In this document: positions 1 through 5,720 of the stretch, piece after piece | Layout of the letters: each line of letters begins with the position of its first letter | How positions within the stretch are numbered: position 1 is the stretch's first letter | From: Cytophagia bacterium | GTDB taxonomy: Bacteria > Bacteroidota > Bacteroidia > Cytophagales > Cyclobacteriaceae | Direction: 5' to 3' | Assembly (NCBI GenBank): GCA_013373005.1 | Contig: JABXIP010000422.1 | Coordinates: 1 to 8,105, forward strand | DNA: 8,105 bases | Translations under genes and position numbers: made by a program | Notes under the pieces: model-generated | Seen by the model: only the letters and a program-made list of their open reading frames with translations | The model's database searches: none | What the model was told of the DNA's origin: nothing

Positions 1-384
1 GCCTCTAGTGCTTTTAGTTACCTCTTTAGCAGCTTCAACTCCTCCTGACTCAAGAGCGTCCTCAACTTTGCTCAAAAGTTTAGAAGTGTTAGTTGTAGAA
101 AGGTTTAAGCTGATGATTCTTTCGATAGCGATAGCTAAACCAAGGATCAAACAGATTAATACAGGTGACATAAAGGTTGGGTCACCTTCGATAAATTTGT
201 CTTTGATGATCTGGTCGAATGATTGAGCTTCTTCAGTAGCATCATCTTCCATAGAGTAATCAGGTGATTCTGGATAAGTGTCCTCAACAGCAGTAGCGGT
301 CGTATCCTGATCATCTTGAGCAACTGCATTAAACCCAAAGGCGAATACCCCAAGGATCATCAGTAAAGAGAATAACTTTTTCAT
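1..384 (-). CDS. exbB: MotA/TolQ/ExbB proton-channel family protein, N-terminal part (runs off left edge)
   Basis: This is the first 128 codons of a gene that continues beyond position 1; the frame stays open to the edge. ExbB/TolQ proteins form the inner-membrane proton channel that, with ExbD/TolR, powers TonB-dependent uptake or envelope maintenance. The ATG at 384-382 begins MKKLFSLLMILGVFAFGF, a typical signal peptide (Lys-Lys, hydrophobic core) with likely cleavage near A-V-A-Q at residues 20-23. Residues 24-57 are rich in Asp, Glu and Thr. The block K-F-I-E-G-D-P-T-F-M (63-72) and a membrane helix at about 72-94 ending A-I-E-R-I-I follow; both are characteristic of Bacteroidota ExbB homologues. 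The polar helix after it (95-128) starts the cytoplasmic region. The pore helices lie outside the window. The ExbB assignment within the wider MotA/TolQ/ExbB family is inferred from this N-terminal pattern. ExbD genes would be expected next, off the edge. Confidence 0.85.
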   Translation of the reverse strand, partial: MKKLFSLLMILGVFAFGFNAVAQDDQDTTATAVEDTYPESPDYSMEDDATEEAQSFDQIIKDKFIEGDPTFMSPVLICLILGLAIAIERIISLNLSTTNTSKLLSKVEDALESGGVEAAKEVTKSTRG

Positions 385-481
385 AGTCTAGTTTTGATTA
401 ATAAAGGTTAAAACGGTTTCTAAATTATTAATAATTATGATTAAAAGAAATTATACTTAAAACTTTAGTTGATAACTGAAG

Positions 482-521
482 AAAGGTTTCAAAACATAGT
501 AATGATCACCCTTGCATACAA
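482..521 (-). promoter_or_regulatory. Possible promoter of the exbB-like gene
   Basis: Read on the minus strand, TTG (521-519) is followed after about 20 bases by TATGTTTTG (498-490). This is close to the Bacteroidota -33 TTG and -7 TAnnTTTG elements, with one extra base in the -7 element. It lies just downstream of the tRNA 3' end and would give a 5' leader of about 100 nt, in line with exbB having its own transcript. The rest of the 151-bp spacer (385-535) is AT-rich, with no ORF or clear hairpin. This is a pattern match only; AT-rich DNA yields such matches by chance. Confidence 0.3.
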
Positions 522-535
522 TTCTCTTCTAATTG

Positions 536-623
536 CGGAGAGAGAGGGATTCGAACCCTCGATACCCTTTAGAGGTATACACACTTTCCAGGCGTGCTCC
601 TTCAACCACTCGGACACCTCTCC
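536..623 (-). tRNA. tRNA-Ser, anticodon GGA
   Basis: The minus strand folds into an 88-nt class II (long variable arm) tRNA. The acceptor stem pairs GGAGAGG (623-617) with TCTCTCC (543-537), ending in a G-U pair, with discriminator G at 536. The D-arm region (TGTCCGAGTGGTTGAAGGAG) follows, then an anticodon stem CACGC/GTGTG enclosing the loop CTGGAAA. The anticodon GGA occupies 589-587 and reads UCC and UCU serine codons. A long variable arm pairs ATACC with GGTAT, and the T-arm GAGGG-TTCGAAT-CCCTC is perfect. The body closely resembles E. coli tRNA-Ser(GGA). The bases after the discriminator are CAA, so the mature CCA tail must be added by a nucleotidyltransferase. The gene lies 92 bp downstream of the asparaginase stop on the same strand. 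Confidence 0.97.
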
Positions 624-647
624 CTTTCACACCTGACGCTTCTCGCA

Positions 648-684
648 GGGGAACAAATAAATTAATAATTATCTGTCCATGCAA
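648..684 (-). promoter_or_regulatory. Possible promoter of tRNA-Ser
   Basis: On the minus strand TTG (684-682) is followed after 20 bases by TTTATTTG (661-654), which matches the Bacteroidota -7 consensus TAnnTTTG at 7 of 8 positions. A start about 7 bases further on would leave a leader of roughly 25 nt before the tRNA 5' end at 623, a normal distance for a tRNA gene. The site lies in the short spacer after the asparaginase gene. Read-through from the large operon upstream is an alternative source of the tRNA. Confidence 0.35.
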
Positions 685-715
685 GCGCATTTTTGTTTTT
701 GTAAGGCACAAAAAA

Positions 716-1777
716 TCAGTTCATTTCGCCCCTAATTGGAGTTCTCAGGCATTTTTTTGCATCCCTCAAATTAGGAAACTGAGCCATGGCATACATCATC
801 TTAGCGGTAGCCGCCTCAGAAGTAAGATCGTGCCCACTAATCACGCCTATCTTATCTAACTCACTGCTTGTCTCATACTTACCGTGCATAACACGGCCTC
901 CATTGCACTGAGAAACGTTCAGAATAATCTTACCTTTTCTAACGCTTTCCTTCAGAATATCAAGGAACCATTGCTCATTGGGCACATTGCCTGATCCATA
1001 ACTTTCAATAATTACACCCTTTACAGTATCGGCTAAAAGAATACCAGCAGCGGTAGCCTGGTTCAGTCCAGGAAATAATTTTAACACCACAATGTTGTTG
1101 TCCATTTCCATATTCAACCGAATAAAGTCTTTGGCATAGGGTTTCAAATAAGACCAGTGATAGTCTATTGTTATACCGGCCTCCGCCAAAATGGGATAGT
1201 TTTCGGACTCAAAAGCGTCAAAATGCTGGCTCTCTACCTTCTTAGCCCTATTACCCCGAAGCAATACATGATTAAAGAAAATGCACACTTCAGTAATTAT
1301 GGGTTTACCATTTTTCTTATCAGCGGCAATCTCAAGTGATGTAACAAGGTTTTCAGTGGCATCGGATCTTGGAGAAGCAATGGGCAACTGAGCACCAGTG
1401 AAAATGATTGGCTTGTTTACCCCTTCCAGCATAAAGCTCAATGCAGAAGCTGAGTAAGCCATGGTGTCTGTTCCATGAAGAATCAGAAAACCATCGAAAT
1501 TTTCATAGTGTTCATATATCAAAGAAGCCAACAACTGCCAGTGCTCTATATGCACGTTTGAAGAATCGATTGGCTCTTTAAAACTGATTACCGAAATATT
1601 GACATGCAATTCCTTTAATACAGGAACTCGCTCAAGTATCTGATTGAAACCACATGGAACCAATGAGCCACTATCATTGAAGTCCATCCCCAAGGTGCCT
1701 CCAGTGTAAATGATTAACACTTTGGCTTTCGGAGTGCCATCGAACTGAAAGTGCTCTATCGGGTTTACTTCAATCAT
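716..1777 (-). CDS. ansA: Type I (cytoplasmic) L-asparaginase
   Basis: Hydrolyses L-asparagine to L-aspartate and ammonia in the cytoplasm. The 353-residue protein has both active-site signatures of the bacterial asparaginase family: Y-T-G-G-T-L-G-M (24-31, nucleophile Thr25) and L-H-G-T-D-T-M (100-106, Thr103/Asp104). The substrate-contact segment D-S-S-N is at 71-74. R-G-N-R-A-K-K (174-180) places Lys180 where E. coli AnsA has its catalytic lysine. T-G-A-Q-L-P (127-132) is also conserved. The C-terminal half carries the small second domain with S-Q-C-N-G-G (289-294) and D-L-T-S-E-A-A (317-323). There is no signal peptide, so it is the type I rather than the periplasmic type II enzyme. Its ATG overlaps the tatD stop by 8 bp, so the two are probably translationally coupled. 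It is the last gene of the seven-gene run; no clear terminator follows. Confidence 0.95.
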   Translation of the reverse strand: MIEVNPIEHFQFDGTPKAKVLIIYTGGTLGMDFNDSGSLVPCGFNQILERVPVLKELHVNISVISFKEPIDSSNVHIEHWQLLASLIYEHYENFDGFLILHGTDTMAYSASALSFMLEGVNKPIIFTGAQLPIASPRSDATENLVTSLEIAADKKNGKPIITEVCIFFNHVLLRGNRAKKVESQHFDAFESENYPILAEAGITIDYHWSYLKPYAKDFIRLNMEMDNNIVVLKLFPGLNQATAAGILLADTVKGVIIESYGSGNVPNEQWFLDILKESVRKGKIILNVSQCNGGRVMHGKYETSSELDKIGVISGHDLTSEAATAKMMYAMAQFPNLRDAKKCLRTPIRGEMN

Positions 1778-2537
1778 TTAGCTTAAAAAGTTTATTGGCA
1801 TTATCTGTTGTCTGCGTTTTTAACTCTGCAAGAGACATCTCCCTGTAATCTGCAATCTTCTGTGCAATAAGCTCCAGGTATGATGGCTCATTTCTTTTTC
1901 CTCTGTTAGGTGTAGGAGCCAAATATGGGCTGTCGGTTTCAAGTAGAATTCTATCTAAATCTAGCTTTGGAACCACCTGATCCATTCCTGAATTTTTAAA
2001 GGTGGTTACCCCTCCTAGACCTAAGTAGAAATCTAACCCCACTATTCTTTCTGCCTGCTCCACTGTGCCGTTGAAACAATGGAAAACTCCCATCAGGTCA
2101 TCAGTCTTCAGAGACTCAACCAAATCTATGGTCATATCTAAAGATTCCCTACAATGAATAATTATTGGCCTTTTAAACTTCTTGGCCCAGTCTACCTGAA
2201 TTTTGAAAGCCTCAACCTGCTGGTCGATGAAGGTCTTATCCCAATAAAGATCGGTACCCATTTCGCCAATGGCTACAAAGTCACGCTTATTCAACCAACC
2301 TTCTATGATATAGAGCTCTTTCTCAAAACCTTTGTTTACCGAGCATGGATGCAGGCCCATAGTAGCCAAACAAAAGCCAGGATTCTTCTCCTCCAACTCC
2401 ATCATTCCATCAATAGAAGTATGGTCAATATTGGGCATTACAATTTTCTCAATACCTGCTTCCTGAGACCTTTCAAGCACCTCGTCAATGTCATCTTTGA
2501 ATTGCTCCGCGTAAATATGAGCGTGGGTTTCAATCAT
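1770..2537 (-). CDS. tatD: TatD-family metal-dependent hydrolase (DNase)
   Basis: A 255-residue TIM-barrel metallohydrolase of the TatD/YcfH/YjjV group, which in characterised members acts as a Mg-dependent 3'-5' exonuclease on DNA and RNA. All expected metal ligands are visible: H-A-H at 5-7, Glu92 in A-I-G-E-M-G (89-94), His128 in I-I-I-H-C-R-E-S (125-132), His153 in F-H-C-F-N-G-T (152-158), and Asp202 in L-L-E-T-D-S-P-Y-L-A-P (198-208). The length is normal for the family. The start lies one base after the stop of the upstream glycosyltransferase (TGA-T-ATG), and the end overlaps the asparaginase start. Which of the TatD-like paralogues this is cannot be told from sequence alone. A specific link to the glycan genes upstream is not evident; this is probably a housekeeping nuclease that shares their transcript. 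Confidence 0.92.
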   Translation of the reverse strand: MIETHAHIYAEQFKDDIDEVLERSQEAGIEKIVMPNIDHTSIDGMMELEEKNPGFCLATMGLHPCSVNKGFEKELYIIEGWLNKRDFVAIGEMGTDLYWDKTFIDQQVEAFKIQVDWAKKFKRPIIIHCRESLDMTIDLVESLKTDDLMGVFHCFNGTVEQAERIVGLDFYLGLGGVTTFKNSGMDQVVPKLDLDRILLETDSPYLAPTPNRGKRNEPSYLELIAQKIADYREMSLAELKTQTTDNANKLFKLND

Positions 2538-2538
2538 A

Positions 2539-3630
2539 TCAGAACTTCCTTCCTTTCCAGCTTACTTTTCCTTTTACTAAAATTCTCAGCAACGCAAAAG
2601 TATCTAAAAGGCTGATAAAAACAGGCTCGTACAAGAAGAGTTTGGGCCTTTTACCACAGAGTCTGTTTATCCAGAGGTACTTCACGCAAGAAGTAAAATA
2701 AGCATATAACAAAATAGAACCTCCAAGTTCAGGATTCATGAAAAATCCAATGACAGCAAACACTAACCAAAGCCGGGCAAAAAAGGCTGGTAATGCCAGC
2801 AACCAATGATGAGTAAATACCCCATTCATCCACCGGCACCTCTGAATCATTAATTCAGCCCAGGTAAGCTGAGGCTGAGTTTGGGCATAACCCCTGGCAT
2901 CAATGATCTGGCTCGTTTTGAGCCCTGCTTTCTGAAAAAGCTGTAGCAAACCCAGATCCTCAACATCAGTGGGGCCAAGTGCTCTGAAGCCTCCGACCTG
3001 ATCGTAGGCAGACTTTCTAAAGCCCATGTTGTTTCCTAAAATTGAAATCGGACGAAATGCATCTGCCATAGTTTTCATGGTATGCAATACGGTTTGCCAA
3101 TCGAAGAACTGAACGTGACTCAGTCCACCTCCAGAGGCAATTTGTGTGTAGCCGCTCACCATGTGGTTTTCTTGCAAAGCCCCAACCATTGTATGCAGCC
3201 ATTGTGGCGAAACAGCCATATCGGCATCAATGATTACCTGAAATTCATCCTCTGTAAGATCTATGAGCTGATTGAGTACATTGGCTTTGGCAATTATCCC
3301 TTCCTTTTCATGTTCAATCCTTACTCCTTTAATATAAGAGTACTTCGCTGAGTATTTCTTAATAATTGACCATGTACTGTCTTCGGAATTATCATCCCCT
3401 ATCAGTACCTCAATTTGATCTTTTGGATAATCAAGTTTTAGAATTGAATCGAGGCACCTGTTGAGATTGTTCTCTTCATTTCTGGCACAAATGAGTAGCG
3501 TAACCTTAGGTTCATCCGACTGCAATTTCGATGAGTTCTGAAAATTCAAGCCAAAAAGAAGAATCAGCAATATCTCTATCAGGAATAGGGCAGCGTAGAT
3601 CAGAATGAGAATGTCTATCAGCACATTCAT
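2539..3630 (-). CDS. Membrane GT2 glycosyltransferase (second of two)
   Basis: A 363-residue family 2 glycosyltransferase, an inverting enzyme that uses a nucleotide-sugar on the cytoplasmic face of the membrane. An N-terminal membrane helix (about 3-29) precedes the catalytic domain. That domain shows C-A-R-N-E-E-N-N-L (48-56), I-G-D-D-N-S-E-D-S (77-85), the metal-binding D-A-D at 135-137, a probable catalytic-base region D-V-E-D (222-225), and Q-R-C-R-W (263-267). The C-terminal part (about 272-350) has hydrophobic segments, and the protein ends S-W-K-G-R-K-F. This plan fits COG1215-type processive or lipid-directed GT2 enzymes. The motif set does not reveal the donor or acceptor. The start overlaps the deacetylase stop by 4 bp (ATGA), and the stop lies one base before tatD. 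It is similar in architecture to the first operon gene, so the two are probable paralogues with different substrates. Confidence 0.9.
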   Translation of the reverse strand: MNVLIDILILIYAALFLIEILLILLFGLNFQNSSKLQSDEPKVTLLICARNEENNLNRCLDSILKLDYPKDQIEVLIGDDNSEDSTWSIIKKYSAKYSYIKGVRIEHEKEGIIAKANVLNQLIDLTEDEFQVIIDADMAVSPQWLHTMVGALQENHMVSGYTQIASGGGLSHVQFFDWQTVLHTMKTMADAFRPISILGNNMGFRKSAYDQVGGFRALGPTDVEDLGLLQLFQKAGLKTSQIIDARGYAQTQPQLTWAELMIQRCRWMNGVFTHHWLLALPAFFARLWLVFAVIGFFMNPELGGSILLYAYFTSCVKYLWINRLCGKRPKLFLYEPVFISLLDTFALLRILVKGKVSWKGRKF

Positions 3631-4250
3631 AAAGCTTCAAATCGATAACCCATGTTTTTGAAATGACTCAGGTACTCGGGAAGCACTGCTTTCAAATTTC
3701 TCTCTGCTTTCAGATTGTCGTGAAACACTACGACAGAACCCTTGTCGGTTGCAGCAATAGACCTCTTCAGAATCAGGTCTGGATCAAGTGCCTGATCATA
3801 ATCCTGTGTCAGCACATCCCACATCACTATGGTTTTCTGTTGAATCAATTGCTTTCGCTGAGCATTGGTCAGGCGGCCATAAGGTGGACGAAATAAGTCA
3901 GTCGAAACTGATTCTGCCTTCATAGCCTCATCGCAAGCCAACGCATCGGCCAGGTACTCTTCCAGCGAAGCCTTCTTTCCATTAAGATGATGTTGCGTAT
4001 GATTTCCCACACGATGGCCTTCTTCCAGAAGTCTATGAAATATCTCCGCATGCTTTTTAACGTTTTCTCCCACACAAAAGAAAGTGGCTTTGGCTTCAAA
4101 CTCATTGAGCAAATCTAAAACCCAAGGCGTGAGGTTTGGGATTGGGCCATCATCGAAGGTGAGATAAATAACCTTCTCGGAGGTCTTTACTTTCCAGAGC
4201 AATCTGGGGTATATATAAGGAGCAAAAAAAGGAGTTTTAAACGGAAGCAT
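3627..4250 (-). CDS. Polysaccharide deacetylase (NodB-type, carbohydrate esterase 4)
   Basis: A 207-residue NodB-homology protein, expected to remove N-acetyl groups from an amino-sugar glycan with a divalent metal. The canonical motifs are intact: T-F-D-D-G-P (31-36, base Asp33 and metal ligand Asp34), metal ligands His84 and His88 in N-H-T-Q-H-H (83-88), R-P-P-Y-G-R (121-126), M-W-D-V (143-146), and V-F-H-D-N (175-179, His177). The first 28 residues are aromatic-rich (F-K-T-P-F-F-A-P-Y-I-Y-P) and do not look like a cleavable signal peptide. The protein may therefore act in the cytoplasm or at the inner membrane face, beside the glycosyltransferase encoded next. The gene overlaps the phosphatase upstream by 14 bp and the glycosyltransferase downstream by 4 bp. 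The natural substrate is unknown; peptidoglycan, an exopolysaccharide or an N-acetylated glycolipid are all possible. Confidence 0.92.
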   Translation of the reverse strand: MLPFKTPFFAPYIYPRLLWKVKTSEKVIYLTFDDGPIPNLTPWVLDLLNEFEAKATFFCVGENVKKHAEIFHRLLEEGHRVGNHTQHHLNGKKASLEEYLADALACDEAMKAESVSTDLFRPPYGRLTNAQRKQLIQQKTIVMWDVLTQDYDQALDPDLILKRSIAATDKGSVVVFHDNLKAERNLKAVLPEYLSHFKNMGYRFEAL

Positions 4251-5463
4251 TATTGACTCTACAAGATAGGAAAGTCAGGTCATCTGAAAAGGTTCGCTCT
4301 GCAGAGAACTCATGCAACTCTTTCAAAAGCTTTGTATGCAGCTCATTTATCGGTGTATTGTAATTAGCCTGAAGGAATTCCTCAAGCCTCTCGCTTCCAA
4401 ACTCCTCTTCGCTTGCATTGAAAGTTTCCGTGAGGCCATCTGTAAAGAGAAATAGCGAGAACTGTTCAAGATTTTCTATTCTGCCCATATCAATGAACGG
4501 CAATGGTTCGAAAGCTCCTAAAACAGTTGTACCAATAGTAAGTTTTTCGATTTCCGGCTTCCCATTCATTAATAATGGTGGGTTATGGCCGGCATTGATA
4601 TATCTCAAATCCTTTTTCTCGTAGTCATAAACAGCCAAAAAGAAAGTGATAAAATTCTCCCTATTGGCATTCATACAAAGCTGATAATTCAACTCATTGA
4701 CAACATCTATTGGGTTCTCAGCTGTTCTCGATATTGTTCTAAGTACAGCCTGAAAATTAGACATGAGTATGGCCGCAGGAATGCCCTTGCCCGAAACATC
4801 GGCAATACAAACCACAAACTGATTTTCGTGCTCAAGAGTGATGTAATCGTAATAGTCTCCACCTACTGTTCTACATGGCTGATAATAGGCTTCGATATGA
4901 ATTTTATCTGTCTTTGGTAGATCCTTTGGGAAAAGGTAGTTCTGCACATTCTTGGCAATTTCCATATCGCGCTGAAGGGCCTGTTGTTCCAACTCCTTCC
5001 TCGCCAAACGCTTATTCTCTATGGCCACCAGCATAATATTGCTTAAGGCTTGAATAAAGGTTGTATCTACATCAATCTCAGCCCCTTTAGACTTCACAAA
5101 CACAAAAGCCAATAGCTTGTCTTTATGCAGTACAGGGATAATAATCTCAAATTCTTCAAAGCAAGTTACCTCGAGATCCATTTGGTTTATCAAGGTGATC
5201 TTTCGTACACTCAAGCAAGCCTGACCCATCTGAACCTTGGTGAAATCTTTATCCGTGCCGAATTGTACTTTACACTCCCAGTCTTGCTCCATCACAAACA
5301 GGCATAGCTTTTCCATCTGCAGGTTGGCACGCAGTGTGAACTCGAAAATCTTGTAAAGATCCTCCTCAGGTAGGTTATTATTCACCGCCTGAGTGATCTC
5401 CATCAAGGCATTTACTTCGAGCTCCTTTTGGAAAAACTTAGTCTGTATTGAATTCTGCTCCAT
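4237..5463 (-). CDS. GAF-like sensor plus PP2C/SpoIIE (RsbU-like) serine phosphatase
   Basis: A 408-residue soluble regulator. Residues about 12-155 look like a GAF-type sensor (start N-A-L-M-E-I-T-Q-A-V-N-N-N-L). A charged, probably coiled-coil linker follows at about 148-172, then E-I-A-K-N-V-Q-N-Y-L-F-P (168-179), the usual entry to a SpoIIE/RsbU PP2C domain. The metal-binding and catalytic motifs are complete: G-G-D-Y-Y-D (201-206), A-D-V-S-G-K-G-I-P-A-A (221-231), N-A-G-H-N-P-P-L-L (290-298), F-T-D-G-L-T-E (340-346) and S-D-D-L-T (393-397). It should therefore be an active Mn/Mg phosphatase. Known relatives dephosphorylate STAS anti-anti-sigma proteins in partner-switching systems; no such partner or kinase lies in this window. 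It starts 2 bp after the small gene upstream and overlaps the deacetylase start by 14 bp, so its level is tied to the glycan genes. The GAF assignment is less certain than the phosphatase. Confidence 0.92.
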   Translation of the reverse strand: MEQNSIQTKFFQKELEVNALMEITQAVNNNLPEEDLYKIFEFTLRANLQMEKLCLFVMEQDWECKVQFGTDKDFTKVQMGQACLSVRKITLINQMDLEVTCFEEFEIIIPVLHKDKLLAFVFVKSKGAEIDVDTTFIQALSNIMLVAIENKRLARKELEQQALQRDMEIAKNVQNYLFPKDLPKTDKIHIEAYYQPCRTVGGDYYDYITLEHENQFVVCIADVSGKGIPAAILMSNFQAVLRTISRTAENPIDVVNELNYQLCMNANRENFITFFLAVYDYEKKDLRYINAGHNPPLLMNGKPEIEKLTIGTTVLGAFEPLPFIDMGRIENLEQFSLFLFTDGLTETFNASEEEFGSERLEEFLQANYNTPINELHTKLLKELHEFSAERTFSDDLTFLSCRVNNASV

Positions 5464-5465
5464 AA

Positions 5466-5720
5466 TTAGAGGCTATTGTGGGCCAAAAGTCCTTTTTTGC
5501 TTGCCAGGTAGTGATAATTCCTGAAATCCTTCTCAAAATCTAATCGATCTTCAAACACCTCATCATTCATATTAAAGAAGCATTTGATGTAGCCCTTTTG
5601 GAGAAGATTTTGGAGTACTTTCTTTAAATCACCCTCATCCATCTCCAGCTCCTCAATTAGGTAAGAAAAAGGTTGAACAAAGTAAAGTTCGTCCAACACA
5701 TCGAATTCCTCGTCACTCAT
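5466..5720 (-). CDS. Small winged-helix-like protein of unknown function
   Basis: An 84-residue acidic protein that I do not recognise as a named family. The segment S-Y-L-I-E-E-L-E-M-D-E-G-D-L-K-K-V-L-Q (19-37) continuing into N-L-L-Q-K-G-Y-I-K (38-46) has the spacing of a winged helix-turn-helix: helix, turn, recognition helix, then the start of a wing. The end, Y-H-Y-L-A-S-K-K-G-L-L (69-79), resembles the closing part of MarR/PadR-like folds. The many acidic residues argue against strong DNA binding and fit a protein-binding role at least as well. The coding evidence is contextual. The ATG overlaps the stop of the upstream glycosyltransferase (TAATG), and the stop is 2 bp before the phosphatase ATG. 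The gene therefore fills its slot exactly and is very likely translated. A partner or regulator of the phosphatase is an inference from position only. Confidence 0.8.
   Translation of the reverse strand: MSDEEFDVLDELYFVQPFSYLIEELEMDEGDLKKVLQNLLQKGYIKCFFNMNDEVFEDRLDFEKDFRNYHYLASKKGLLAHNSL

Noticed and set aside
156..353. 65-residue minus-strand ORF
   Set aside because: It lies in another frame of the exbB-like gene, whose own frame gives a clear signal peptide and family motifs.
696..714. A/T-rich inverted repeat (TTTTTGT and ACAAAAA around a 5-base loop) just after the asparaginase stop, as a terminator
   Set aside because: The stem has a single G-C pair, and on the minus strand it is followed by CAAAAATG rather than a T tract, so it does not have the form of an intrinsic terminator.
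533..859. 108-residue plus-strand ORF over the tRNA and asparaginase end
   Set aside because: It covers the tRNA in antisense (the E-R-D-S-N-P-R peptide is a typical false translation of tRNA T-arms) and the end of ansA.
2154..2615. 153-residue plus-strand ORF opposite tatD
   Set aside because: It is antisense to a gene with all its catalytic motifs, has no recognisable domain of its own, and looks like a frame shadow.
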